Shown here one piece after another: positions 46,448 to 55,867 of a stretch of 64,000 nt of DNA. The stretch's first letter is position 1. Each line of letters opens with the position of its first letter. The translations under genes and the position numbers were made by a program. Source of the DNA: an uncultured Bacteroides sp. (GTDB lineage Bacteria; Bacteroidota; Bacteroidia; Bacteroidales; Bacteroidaceae); the NCBI RefSeq assembly GCF_902491285.1, contig NZ_CABUHK010000014.1:1-64000 (forward strand), written 5' to 3'. The notes beneath the pieces were generated by a model. That model saw only the letters and a program-made list of their open reading frames with translations, was not told where the DNA came from and searched no databases.

Positions 46448-47368
46448 TTACTTTCTGGGAGGAGTTTCACGCAAAGTATAAATCTTCGAACTCCACGGTG
46501 AATAGCTGCGTTTCACACGAGTGATGGTCAGTACGGTTTCTTCTACGTCGTGTACTTCATCCTGCATTTCGTGCAATGCCATAGAGATAGCGGCATAGAC
46601 TTCACCCGGAGCTTGCGACAATTCTTTAGCTTCGCGTTTGTCGATACCTTTAGATTTCATTGCATTGCGGTTACTCAAGTTCACGGCAACCTTGCCTACA
46701 ATCTTGAAAGCAATAAAAAGAAGAATCAATCCGCAGAATACCACGCTCATGGCAGAAATGGACATACCGATACCTACCGAGTCATGCTCTTCGAACTTTT
46801 CCATCTTGGCATTGCTGTCAAGGGTCTGGTTGTTTGTGCTCGGAGTTACATATTTGTCCTTGCTTCCGCCTTTCACTTCCCAGTCTGCTGCTCCGTCGCT
46901 TATACGTGCAAACGATTGGTCGGCCTTCAAAGCACCTGCCGGTACTACAATCTGGTCCATCAGCTTTTTACCGGAGTCAAACAATCCTACCCAGTTGGCT
47001 GTTTCGGGATTCAGTTTGAAACTAGTGTGGAAAGTTCCGCGGTTGGGTTGGCCGTCTGCCCAGAATAAGGCGTGTTGGCGTGGTTTCACTACCGTAAGTA
47101 TATCACCTTTCGGGATAAAGTAAGTGACTGTATCGCCCGGCTGGCTGCTTACTTTCAGCAAGCAAGCTGCTAAATCGGCGCTACCGAATGATTTATTGAA
47201 TATTTCAATCCATGCACTGTGCAGTCCGTAATCATCCTGAAAGCTGCTTTGGTTATCTATCAGGATTTCGTTCAGAACCAGCTTGTTATTAGACTTTTTC
47301 TCTCCACAAGAAGTCAGCCCAATCAGCAATAGCAAAGAAAGGAATATTCCGATTTTGGTTTTGTTCAT
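46448..47368 (-). CDS. Lamin-tail domain fused to OadG-like subunit, lipoprotein signal
   Basis: 306 residues. A lipoprotein-type signal (LLLLIGLTSC, Cys21) is followed by a Lamin-tail-like immunoglobulin-fold domain (about 29-180; VLNEILIDNQ, SAWIEIFNKS, TVVKPRQHALFWADG), one membrane span (about 198-222) and an OadG-like cytoplasmic tail (about 223-306). The position between mmdA and the biotin carrier is where the short gamma/delta subunit belongs, so it probably anchors the decarboxylase. The extra periplasmic domain is unexplained. The signal would place the domain outside the inner membrane with the tail inside, consistent with one span; lipidation of Cys21 together with a later span is unusual. 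Confidence 0.82.
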   Translation of the reverse strand: MNKTKIGIFLSLLLLIGLTSCGEKKSNNKLVLNEILIDNQSSFQDDYGLHSAWIEIFNKSFGSADLAACLLKVSSQPGDTVTYFIPKGDILTVVKPRQHALFWADGQPNRGTFHTSFKLNPETANWVGLFDSGKKLMDQIVVPAGALKADQSFARISDGAADWEVKGGSKDKYVTPSTNNQTLDSNAKMEKFEEHDSVGIGMSISAMSVVFCGLILLFIAFKIVGKVAVNLSNRNAMKSKGIDKREAKELSQAPGEVYAAISMALHEMQDEVHDVEETVLTITRVKRSYSPWSSKIYTLRETPPRK

Positions 47369-47400
47369 AATCGTTCTTGTTTTTAATGTGAAAAGTTGGA

Positions 47401-48954
47401 TTACAACGGAATATTACCATGCTTCTTAGCCGGGTTGGTCAGTTTCTTGGTTTGCAACTGCTGCAAAGCGCGGATGACACGGAAACGTGTGTTACGTGGT
47501 TCAATCACATCATCAATGTAACCGTATTTAGCTGCATTATAAGGATTGGCGAACAGTTTCGTGTATTCTGCTTCTTTTTCGGCAAGGAACTGAGCCGGAT
47601 TTTCCTGATCTTTTGCTTCACGTGCGTACAATACTTCTACTGCACCTGCACCACCCATTACTGCGATTTCAGCCGTCGGCCATGCATAGTTCATATCACC
47701 GCGAAGTTGCTTACAACTCATCACGATGTGAGAACCGCCATAAGACTTGCGCAATGTGATAGTTACTTTAGGTACGGTAGCTTCACCGTAAGCATACAGC
47801 AACTTGGCGCCGTGAAGAATAACGCCGTTGTATTCCTGGCCTGTTCCCGGAAGGAATCCCGGTACGTCTACCAATGATACGATAGGAATATTGAATGCGT
47901 CGCAGAAACGAACGAAACGTGCACCCTTACGAGATGCGTTGCTGTCAAGCACACCTGCCAGATATTTAGGCTGGTTGGCAACGATACCCACGGATTGTCC
48001 GTTGAAGCGTGCGAAACCGATGATAATATTCTTGGCGTAGTCTTTCTGGATTTCCAGGAATTCCCCATTGTCAACAACAGCACCGATTACTTCGTACATA
48101 TCGTATGGCTTGGTCGGACTGTCAGGGATAATATCGTTCAGAGAATCTTCCAGGCGGTCGATCGGGTCTGTACAATCCACATATGGAGCTTCTTCAAGAT
48201 TATTCTGAGGAATATAGCTCAACAGTTTGCGGATGAGGGCAAAACCTTCTTCTTCAGTCTTGGCAGTGAAGTGAGTGACGCCTGATTTAGTTGAGTGAAC
48301 ACTTGCACCACCGAGGTTTTCCTGGCTTACATCTTCACCTGTTACGGTCTTTACAACTTTAGGTCCGGTAAGGAACATATAAGAAGTACCTTCCATCATC
48401 AGCGTAAAGTCCGTCAAAGCCGGAGAGTAAACGGCACCACCGGCACAAGGACCGAAGATACCTGAAATCTGCGGGATAACACCGGAAGCCAGAATGTTAC
48501 GCTGGAAGATTTCTGCATAACCAGCCAATGCGTTGATACCTTCCTGAATACGTGCGCCACCCGAGTCGTTGATACCGATACAAGGAGCACCCATCTTCAT
48601 GGCCTGATCCATGATTTTACAGATCTTCAATGACATCGTTTCCGATAATGAACCGGCGGAAACAGTGAAATCCTGTGCGAAAACATATACCAAACGTCCT
48701 TCGATAGTACCGCAACCGGTTACTACACCATCACCCGGATAATGTTTTTTGTCCATGCCGAAGTTCGTGCATCTGTGCTCAACGAACATATCCATTTCTT
48801 CGAAGCTACCTTCGTCCAGCAGCATAGCCAAACGCTCGCGTGCTGTATATTTCCCTTTTTCATGTTGCTTCGCAATTGCTTTTTCGCCGCCCCCGAGACG
48901 TGCTACGGCACGGCGTTCAATAAGCTCTTTAATTTTTTCAAGTTGATTACTCAT
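47401..48954 (-). CDS. mmdA: methylmalonyl-CoA decarboxylase alpha subunit (carboxyltransferase)
   Basis: 517 residues of the acyl-CoA carboxyltransferase family. The N-half has GGARIQEG and [16 protein letters not shown]; the C-half has [12 protein letters not shown] and SYGGSHIVM, the biotin- and CoA-binding loops. It moves CO2 from methylmalonyl-CoA to biotin, giving propionyl-CoA. The same fold serves propionyl-CoA carboxylase, but the adjacent sodium-pump and epimerase genes favour decarboxylation. It starts 29 bases after mce. Confidence 0.93.
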   Translation of the reverse strand: MSNQLEKIKELIERRAVARLGGGEKAIAKQHEKGKYTARERLAMLLDEGSFEEMDMFVEHRCTNFGMDKKHYPGDGVVTGCGTIEGRLVYVFAQDFTVSAGSLSETMSLKICKIMDQAMKMGAPCIGINDSGGARIQEGINALAGYAEIFQRNILASGVIPQISGIFGPCAGGAVYSPALTDFTLMMEGTSYMFLTGPKVVKTVTGEDVSQENLGGASVHSTKSGVTHFTAKTEEEGFALIRKLLSYIPQNNLEEAPYVDCTDPIDRLEDSLNDIIPDSPTKPYDMYEVIGAVVDNGEFLEIQKDYAKNIIIGFARFNGQSVGIVANQPKYLAGVLDSNASRKGARFVRFCDAFNIPIVSLVDVPGFLPGTGQEYNGVILHGAKLLYAYGEATVPKVTITLRKSYGGSHIVMSCKQLRGDMNYAWPTAEIAVMGGAGAVEVLYAREAKDQENPAQFLAEKEAEYTKLFANPYNAAKYGYIDDVIEPRNTRFRVIRALQQLQTKKLTNPAKKHGNIPL

Positions 48955-48983
48955 GAGTTCTTGTTAGTTTTTAGAGTTTATGA

Positions 48984-49388
48984 TTAATGTTCGCAGAGTT
49001 CTGTCAGCACACCCAGAGTTGATTTCGGGTGAAGGAAAGCGATGTTCAAACCTTCTGCACCCTTGCGCGGAGCTTTGTCGATAAGACGGATTTCCTTGTT
49101 TTCCGCTTCCGCCAAAGCATTGGCTACACCGTCTTCTACAGCAAATGCAACGTGGTGAACACCCGCACCTTTGTTTTCAATAAACTTTGCAATGGTACTC
49201 TCAGGGCAAGTCGGCTCCAACAGTTCGATTTTTGTTTCGCCTACTTTTAAGAAAGCGGTTCTTACTTTTTGATCTTCCACTGTTTCAATGTTGTAACACT
49301 TCAGACCTAATACATTTTCGTAGTAAGGAAGGGCTTCTTCAATGCTTTTTACAGCAATGCCCAGATGTTCAATGTGTGAAATCTTCAT
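48984..49388 (-). CDS. mce: methylmalonyl-CoA epimerase
   Basis: 134 residues, vicinal-oxygen-chelate fold. It interconverts (S)- and (R)-methylmalonyl-CoA between mutase and decarboxylase. Metal ligands are expected from HLGIAV near residue 8, VHHVAFAV in the middle and the Glu near the C-terminus (LTELCEH). First gene of the operon. A possible weak -7 box (TTTCTTTG on the minus strand, 49443-49450) lies 55 bases upstream. Confidence 0.94.
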   Translation of the reverse strand: MKISHIEHLGIAVKSIEEALPYYENVLGLKCYNIETVEDQKVRTAFLKVGETKIELLEPTCPESTIAKFIENKGAGVHHVAFAVEDGVANALAEAENKEIRLIDKAPRKGAEGLNIAFLHPKSTLGVLTELCEH

Positions 49389-49562
49389 AACTATACTTTT
49401 TTATTTGGTTTTAATTATGTGCTTATACGGCATAAAACAGCACAAAGAAAGGCATTTCTTACCTAATAAAGAAATATTTCTGCATTTAATTGTTGCGTTA
49501 TAAAGCATAAAAAATGGCAGGAAAGGAACACAGGAAGTCGTTTTGTAATCTTGAGATTACAT

Positions 49563-50561
49563 TTAGACATAAAATTTGACTAGAAGTTTGTTTAACCAAT
49601 TCCAACTGACGCGAAACCAACGGCGCGTGCTGCTCTGCTTTCCACCGAAGCGAAGTACGAAATCACGGTAACCGTGTTTGCGGAACGGAAGCCCTACGTC
49701 CATAAACTCCATATGCCGGAATCCACGTTCGTGAGCGTCTTCCAGCGCTTTCCAAACAGCGAGCACACCGGGATATTGCAATGCGTATGTTTTTCGCATC
49801 CCACCCGAGAACCAGAGGAAAGCGTCTTCGCCGGAATAAATGCAAACCGAACCGCCGATAATCTTCTCCTTATATTTGACAATGAATATTTTTGCCTGTT
49901 TCCCTTTGATTAACATACTGTTCATATGCCGGAAGAAATCATTGGCAGGAAAGTATCTGCGTATGCGGGAAGAATATACTTTGTGTAACATTCGTGAAAA
50001 GTCGCGTATTTCTTCTACGGTATGTGCTTCTTCTACTCTTGCTCCGTTATTAATTCCTTTTTTTATCTGTCGGATACGTGACGGACTGAACCGGTCTTCA
50101 GTCTTTTTCATACTGTGCAGTGAATTACGCACCCGTAACCAGTTGACCGGAAAATAATCATTACTCCGGAAGAATTTGTAACCGAACATGGAATTGTTTA
50201 GATTGCGGAATTCAATAAGAAAGCAAGTTCGTGATGCTTCCTGAGTGAGATGTTCGAGCATTTCACCGAAAACTTCTTCCGCTTTTTCCTTATTAGTGGA
50301 AAGAGTTTCGTCCAAAGCTTCGCCTTCGCTATATACTACGCAGTGCTTGACCAACGAAGAGGGAAGCCACTTCTTTGCTTTACGGATAGCAGCAAGTAAA
50401 CGTGCCATCGGTTTGCCGTCTTCTGTCGCTACTATTAATAAAGGTGTATACCCCGGAGTCGCTTCATAAATAAGAAACAGCTCTTTGGAGTGGAATGTAT
50501 TCTTTCCCGATAAATCGGGAATATCCTTTCCTTTATAATATGTTGTTAGTTTAAGTGGCAT
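49563..50561 (-). CDS. GNAT/FemAB-like acyltransferase domain protein
   Basis: 332 residues, soluble. Two GNAT-like halves are suggested; the second contains KIFIVKYKEKIIGGSVCIY, LQYPGVLAVWKALEDAHERGFRHMEF (shortened) and GLPFRKHGYRDFVLRFGG, the pattern of the acetyltransferase-6/FemAB-like group that acts on peptidoglycan or peptidyl substrates. Substrate unknown. The -7 box TAAATTTG ends only 8 bases before the ATG, so the message would have almost no leader. The basic N-terminal half (KAKKWLPSSLVKH) could bind nucleic acid or membranes. Confidence 0.75.
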   Translation of the reverse strand: MPLKLTTYYKGKDIPDLSGKNTFHSKELFLIYEATPGYTPLLIVATEDGKPMARLLAAIRKAKKWLPSSLVKHCVVYSEGEALDETLSTNKEKAEEVFGEMLEHLTQEASRTCFLIEFRNLNNSMFGYKFFRSNDYFPVNWLRVRNSLHSMKKTEDRFSPSRIRQIKKGINNGARVEEAHTVEEIRDFSRMLHKVYSSRIRRYFPANDFFRHMNSMLIKGKQAKIFIVKYKEKIIGGSVCIYSGEDAFLWFSGGMRKTYALQYPGVLAVWKALEDAHERGFRHMEFMDVGLPFRKHGYRDFVLRFGGKQSSTRRWFRVSWNWLNKLLVKFYV

Positions 50562-50568
50562 CTAGGTA

Positions 50569-50598
50569 CAAATTTACACTTTTTATTCTTCATGCAAC
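50569..50598 (-). promoter_or_regulatory. promoter for the GNAT/FemAB-like gene
   Basis: GTTG (50595-50598) and TAAATTTG (50569-50576) are spaced by 18 bases on the minus strand. Transcription would start within a few bases of the ATG. Confidence 0.55.
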
Positions 50599-50732
50599 AA
50601 TAAAATGGAGATTTTGTTGGGAATACTTGAATTTATAGGTATTCTAGCTTTACATTTTGAATTGAGAAATGTATTGAAAAAGAAAAATAAGATATTAATG
50701 GTGAGTACTTATTGGAATCATAAACGTCTTTT

Positions 50733-50750
50733 AATTGATTATAATCAATT
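50733..50750. promoter_or_regulatory. 18-base perfect palindrome upstream of the second susC
   Basis: AATTGATTATAATCAATT reads identically on both strands, 50 bases before the susC ATG. It may be an operator for this SusC/SusD pair. No strong TAnnTTTG box was seen; TTTTTTTG at 50752-50759 is the nearest match. Confidence 0.45.
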
Positions 50751-50799
50751 GTTTTTTTGTAAAACAAGGATAATTAATATTAACTTTAAATTAGAACGA

Positions 50800-53700
50800 A
50801 TGAAAGATTATGCATTTGTTGAAGCGTGGAAGACACATTGTAGCCGTACTTCCATGATTTTAGGGCTATCCTTATTGTGTGCCCCTCTATCTTTTTCTGT
50901 TTATGCAGGAGATGGAGCCTCTAATGCTATGGTGCAAGTTATCACACAAACGAAAACTGTAAAAGGAACTATTATTGATGAAAATGGTGAACCGCTGATT
51001 GGTGTTTCCATTGTTGTGAAAGGTACAAGTACGGGTACGATTACAGATTTTGACGGTCACTTCTCAATTGATCTCCCGGCGGGAAAGAAAGAGCTGGTTA
51101 TCTCTTATATCGGGTACAAGGAACAGACGGTAACTGTAACTGGCAGTACGCCGGTCAATGTGAAAATGGTGGCGGATACTCAGGCTTTGGATGAAGTAGT
51201 GGTGATAGGTTATGGTATGGTGAAGAAGCGCGATTTGACGGGTGCGGTGACTTCCGTTAAAAGTGGCGAAATTACGATGAGCCCGGTTAATAATCCGATG
51301 GAAGCATTACAGGGGAAAGTCGCAGGTCTGGATATTATGAAATCTTCAGGAAAGGCAGGTGCGGATGTTGATATTCAATTGCGTGGTACTCGTTCTATTT
51401 ATGGTTCTAATACTCCCTTGTTTATTATCGACGGAATTCAAGGTAGTTATAATCAAGTGAATCCGGCGGATATTGAATCTATTGAAGTCTTGAAAGATGC
51501 TTCTTCAACAGCTATTTATGGATCGGCAGGAGCCAATGGTGTTGTAATTATTACCACCAAACAGGGTAAAACGGGAAAAGCTACGGTTAACTTTGATGCC
51601 TACGTCGGAATCAGTGGCTTTGCCAAATTTCCTCATGGAATGGTTGGCGATGAATATGTTAATTTAAAGAAAGAAGCTTGGCGGACAAAAAATAACGAAG
51701 AATATCCGGAATTTATGTCTACAATCTTTGATAAACCAGGGGTACTTGAAGCTTATGAGGCCGGTAAATGGATTGACTGGGTAGACGAAGTAATGGGGAA
51801 AAATGGTGTTCAGCAAAACTATAACCTATCAGTGACAGGAGGGACGGAAAAGACAAAGATTTTTGCTTCTTTGAATTATAATAATGAAGAAGGGCTGATT
51901 AAAAACGATGATCGTAAACGTTACAGTATGCGTCTGAATTTGGATCAATCAATTTTCTCTTGGGCAAAAATCGGTTTCAATACCAATCTGACGTATACCG
52001 ATAGTAATTCGCGTAACCAAGGTGTGTTTGTGAATGCATTGACTTTCCTGCCATTAGGTGATGTTTATGATGCCGAAGGTAACATAAACTATGAATATTG
52101 TAAAGATGGGGGAAAGGTGAATCCGATGGCTGATGAAGCCAAAAATCAATATGTAAACAATACACGTAGCACGTATTTTGCCGGTAATGCTTATCTGGAA
52201 TTGACTCCATTGAAAGGATTGTCTTTCAAATCGGTACTTGGAACTACATTGAATAATGCCCGCAATGGGGTTTTCTATGGAAAGAAATCGATTGCTAATA
52301 TAACTTCCGGTTATCAGGCGCCTCTTGCTGAGATATATAACAGCTCTTCTTATGCTTATAGATGGGAGAATGTACTGACTTACAATTTTACATTGGCCAA
52401 AGATCATAATTTTGGTATCACAGGGATCACTTCCTGGTCAAAAAAACAGGATGAAGCAAATGAGAGTCATGCACAGGGACAGGAACTTGCTTCGCAATCA
52501 TTTCACAATCTGGGAGCTGGTACGGAAAAAGTAGTAGTAAGATCAAGTTTCTCACAGACACAATCAATGTCTTATGCATTTCGTTTCAACTATAATTATC
52601 AAGGTAAGTATTTGTTTACTTTCTCTAATCGTTGGGATGGGGTTTCTCATTTAGCTGTCGGACATAAATGGGACTCTTTTCCGGCTGCGGCTATTGCGTG
52701 GCGTATTAGTGACGAAGCTTTTATGGAGAAAACACAGAACTGGCTGTCTAATTTTAAGTTTCGTGCAGGCTATGGTGTAACTGGAAATTCCGGCCGTAAA
52801 GATGCCGCTTATTCTTCTACTACAGGAAGTTACACCTATACGACCGGGGTCGGTTTCGGGAATAGCGGAGTCGGTCATATTCAGTTTGGAGGAACGTATG
52901 GTAATCCTGATGTAGGCTGGGAAAAGTCTTACAATACAAACATTGGTATTGATTTAGGATTGTTTAATGGAAGAGTTAATCTGACTCTCGACTGGTACAA
53001 TACAGATACGAAAGATTTGTTGTATGCACGTACGATGCCGATCACTTCAGGAGTATCGGGCTGGGGCTCACCGTTAAAAGCATGGCAGAACCTTGGTGAG
53101 ACAAATAATAAAGGTGTCGAAATCTCGTTAAATACTCAGAATATAGTAAAGAAGAATTTCACATGGTCTTCCAATATAACCTTTACTGCCAATAAGGAAA
53201 AGATTGTTTCTTTGCCGGACGGAGACGTGAAAGACGAAAAACTATTTGAAGGAGAAGCAATCAGTGTCTTCTATGACTATAAAAATTTGGGAATCTGGTC
53301 GACAGCAGAGGCAGATGAAGCCGCCCGGTATAACTGTAAACCTGGTGATATCAAACTAGCTACAGATGGCTCGTTCAATGATAAAGGTATTCATACGTAC
53401 AGTAATAAAACAGACTATTTTATCTTGGGTAAGAAGACACCGGACTGGATTCTCGGTTTTCAGAATAACTTCACCTATCGTGATTTTGACTTGAGTTTCT
53501 TTATCATGGCTCGTTGGGGATTTATGGTTAACAATGATGTTATCACTCGTTATAACCCGACCACAAGCTGGGATAATTCACCGACAGGAATTGACTACTG
53601 GACACCCGAAAACCAGGGAGCTTATTTACCTCGTCCGGGTCTTCATGAACAAAAAAGTAATTATGTCGGCTTCTCCTCTTTAGCTTATATGGATGGTTCA

Positions 53701-53916
53701 TATGTCAAAGTGAAAAATATCACTTTGGGATATTCTCTTCCCAAAAAGTGCTTGGCTAAGATTCATATGGAAAAACTTCGTGTATATGCTACAGCTTACG
53801 ATCCGTTTATTTTCGCTAAAGAAGAGTTGATGAGAGACTTGGATCCGGAGCGTAACGGTGCATCGAATTTCCCGTTGACCAAGAGATTTGTATTTGGTGT
53901 AAATGTAACATTTTAA
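50800..53916 (+). CDS. SusC/RagA-family TonB-dependent outer-membrane transporter, second copy
   Basis: 1,038 residues from the ATG at 50800 (MKDYAFVEAW); the longer frame from 50605 is AT-rich and lacks a signal-like start. After a signal-like segment (about 18-38, ending VYAGD) come a carboxypeptidase-D-regulatory-like domain (about 53-130), a TonB-box-like DEVVVIGYGM, a plug with PLFIIDGIQG and STAIYGSAGANGVVIITTK, and a barrel ending VNVTF. There is no STN domain. It pairs with the SusD gene 12 bases downstream. No enzyme or regulator adjoins, so the substrate is unknown; an 18-base palindrome precedes it. Confidence 0.94.
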   Translation: MKDYAFVEAWKTHCSRTSMILGLSLLCAPLSFSVYAGDGASNAMVQVITQTKTVKGTIIDENGEPLIGVSIVVKGTSTGTITDFDGHFSIDLPAGKKELVISYIGYKEQTVTVTGSTPVNVKMVADTQALDEVVVIGYGMVKKRDLTGAVTSVKSGEITMSPVNNPMEALQGKVAGLDIMKSSGKAGADVDIQLRGTRSIYGSNTPLFIIDGIQGSYNQVNPADIESIEVLKDASSTAIYGSAGANGVVIITTKQGKTGKATVNFDAYVGISGFAKFPHGMVGDEYVNLKKEAWRTKNNEEYPEFMSTIFDKPGVLEAYEAGKWIDWVDEVMGKNGVQQNYNLSVTGGTEKTKIFASLNYNNEEGLIKNDDRKRYSMRLNLDQSIFSWAKIGFNTNLTYTDSNSRNQGVFVNALTFLPLGDVYDAEGNINYEYCKDGGKVNPMADEAKNQYVNNTRSTYFAGNAYLELTPLKGLSFKSVLGTTLNNARNGVFYGKKSIANITSGYQAPLAEIYNSSSYAYRWENVLTYNFTLAKDHNFGITGITSWSKKQDEANESHAQGQELASQSFHNLGAGTEKVVVRSSFSQTQSMSYAFRFNYNYQGKYLFTFSNRWDGVSHLAVGHKWDSFPAAAIAWRISDEAFMEKTQNWLSNFKFRAGYGVTGNSGRKDAAYSSTTGSYTYTTGVGFGNSGVGHIQFGGTYGNPDVGWEKSYNTNIGIDLGLFNGRVNLTLDWYNTDTKDLLYARTMPITSGVSGWGSPLKAWQNLGETNNKGVEISLNTQNIVKKNFTWSSNITFTANKEKIVSLPDGDVKDEKLFEGEAISVFYDYKNLGIWSTAEADEAARYNCKPGDIKLATDGSFNDKGIHTYSNKTDYFILGKKTPDWILGFQNNFTYRDFDLSFFIMARWGFMVNNDVITRYNPTTSWDNSPTGIDYWTPENQGAYLPRPGLHEQKSNYVGFSSLAYMDGSYVKVKNITLGYSLPKKCLAKIHMEKLRVYATAYDPFIFAKEELMRDLDPERNGASNFPLTKRFVFGVNVTF

Positions 53917-53928
53917 TTAGTGAGAGTT

Positions 53929-55728
53929 ATGAAAAATAGAAAAATATATAATGTATTGTTAGCTACAGTCTGGATTCTTGGAGGAGTATCCTGTTCTCTG
54001 GACGAATACAATCCGGGAGGTTCGGATATTGAATCATTGATGACAACTCAAAATGGCTTTCAGTTGGCAATAAACAATTGTTACTTCGGATTGCAGCGTA
54101 GTTTTAATGGCAAGCAGATTTATATTCAACTAGCAGAAGCAGGTACTGATTTGTGGACGGCTAAACAAAATTCGAACACGAATGCTAATTACTTTAAATA
54201 TGCGGAAGGAGGAGCAATGAACTTGAATATGGCTCAAAGTATCTGGAATTCCGGATATGATGGGATTGGTTCCTGCAATTTGGCACTTGCACAAGCTGAT
54301 AAAGTTATTGACTGGGAATCGGTAGAAGTGAAAAATGCTACTATTGCAGAAGCGCACTTTTTAAGAGCTTTATATTACTATAATCTGGTAGAAACATTTG
54401 GTGGGGTTACTCTTGTTACCGGTAAAGCTGAAAGTGTAAACATGGCTCCGGGCAGGGTTGAGCCTTTGGAGGTTTATAAGAATTGTATCATTCCTGATCT
54501 GGAATTTGCTGCCACCTATCTGCCTGTATCCCGTCCGGAAGAAGAGGGGCGTGCCTTACGAAAATCCGCTAAAGCCTATTTGGTGAAAGCTTATCTGACA
54601 ACTAAAGAATATGGTTGCTCTGATTATTTGCAGGCAGCCAAGAATTTGGCAGACGAGTTGATTCGTGATTGTGAAGCCGGTGGGGCAAACCTGGATACTT
54701 ATATGTATTCTTCTTATGAAGAAGTATTTGCTGATGCTAACAATCAGAATAATAAGGAGTCGATGTTTTCCATTGCTTGTAGTAGCCAGTATGGTAGTGT
54801 CAACAAGTGGCAGAACAACTTGAATTGGATGGAATTTTACTGTAATACTTATTATTTTCCTGCTATTGAAAAGACAGAAGATGGAATTAAACAGTGGGGA
54901 GGTAATCCCGAAGGTGAATTTATGCCTTCCAAATATTTATTGGACTTGTATGTAGAGGCTGATAATACACTTGACCCCCGTTATTTCGCTTCTTTCAAGA
55001 CCGCATGGGTAGCTAATAAAAACTTCACTTGGTCTGAAGATAAAATTACGGAAATGGACAGGACCAATAACATAACAACTGCTACGTCTTTGAAAGCAGG
55101 CGATGACGCTATCCGTATAATTCGTCCGGAAGAAGCCGGTTATGAGACTTTGAAGGCTCAGAAACTGAGTGCTCCTTATATGATTGTGGACATTGAAGAT
55201 TTATATGATGATAATGGAAGGGTGAAAATGAACTATACTCGTCAGAACGACGGTAAAAGTGTTTTGAATCCATTTTATTATTTCTATCCTTCCTTATCCA
55301 AGTTTAATACGACAAACGTTACAGTATCTAACTGGAGTAAGGGGCGTTATGGGAGCAATGCTTCAATTATAACGATGCGTATGGCCGAAATTTATTTGTT
55401 AGCTGCTGAAGCTGATTTTTATCTGACAGGCGGAACTAATGCGAATAAATATATAAACAAGGTACGTAGCCGGGCTGGTGCCTCTACATATAATGGTACA
55501 GTGAATATTCAGTATATTTTAGACGAACGGGCAAGAGAGTTGGCGGGTGAAAGTACCCGATGGTTCGATTTGAAGAGAACCGGTAAATTGTCATCGGAAT
55601 ACCTGAAACAAACCAATCCGGATATCGGTCAGTATTTTCAGGACAATACTCATACCGTGCGCCCTATTCCGCAGTCATTTACGGATGTGATAGAGAATGG
55701 CGTGAATTATCAGAATCCGAATTATTAA
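53929..55728 (+). CDS. SusD/RagB-family surface lipoprotein, second copy
   Basis: 599 residues from the ATG at 53929 (the GTG at 53920 is a poorer start). Lipoprotein signal ends GGVSC. The helical scaffold includes EAHFLRALYYYNLVETFGG near residues 136-154, and the C-terminus has the family pattern DERARELAGESTRWFDLKRTG (shortened), followed by the IPQSF segment. It is longer than the first SusD here, with extra loops likely to form the ligand site. Cotranscribed with susC; a hairpin terminator follows. Confidence 0.94.
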   Translation: MKNRKIYNVLLATVWILGGVSCSLDEYNPGGSDIESLMTTQNGFQLAINNCYFGLQRSFNGKQIYIQLAEAGTDLWTAKQNSNTNANYFKYAEGGAMNLNMAQSIWNSGYDGIGSCNLALAQADKVIDWESVEVKNATIAEAHFLRALYYYNLVETFGGVTLVTGKAESVNMAPGRVEPLEVYKNCIIPDLEFAATYLPVSRPEEEGRALRKSAKAYLVKAYLTTKEYGCSDYLQAAKNLADELIRDCEAGGANLDTYMYSSYEEVFADANNQNNKESMFSIACSSQYGSVNKWQNNLNWMEFYCNTYYFPAIEKTEDGIKQWGGNPEGEFMPSKYLLDLYVEADNTLDPRYFASFKTAWVANKNFTWSEDKITEMDRTNNITTATSLKAGDDAIRIIRPEEAGYETLKAQKLSAPYMIVDIEDLYDDNGRVKMNYTRQNDGKSVLNPFYYFYPSLSKFNTTNVTVSNWSKGRYGSNASIITMRMAEIYLLAAEADFYLTGGTNANKYINKVRSRAGASTYNGTVNIQYILDERARELAGESTRWFDLKRTGKLSSEYLKQTNPDIGQYFQDNTHTVRPIPQSFTDVIENGVNYQNPNY

Positions 55729-55783
55729 GAAGCTCTTTTGTAAGTTAAAAAAACAGATGAAGATTAATTTTTAATTTATGGAG

Positions 55784-55812
55784 GAGGGATATATCGCGAT
55801 GATATGTCCCTC
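55784..55812 (+). terminator. terminator of the second susC/susD operon
   Basis: 12-base stem GAGGGATATATC / GATATGTCCCTC (one G-U pair) with a 5-base loop, followed by TTTCTTGTTTTTTC. Confidence 0.75.
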
Positions 55813-55828
55813 TTTCTTGTTTTTTCTT

Positions 55829-55836
55829 TATCTTTG
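55829..55836 (+). promoter_or_regulatory. -7 box for the carbonic anhydrase gene
   Basis: TATCTTTG fits TAnnTTTG, 31 bases before the ATG at 55868, directly after the upstream terminator. Confidence 0.55.
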
Positions 55837-55867
55837 TATGGTTACATATCAAATAAAACAAAAAGTT

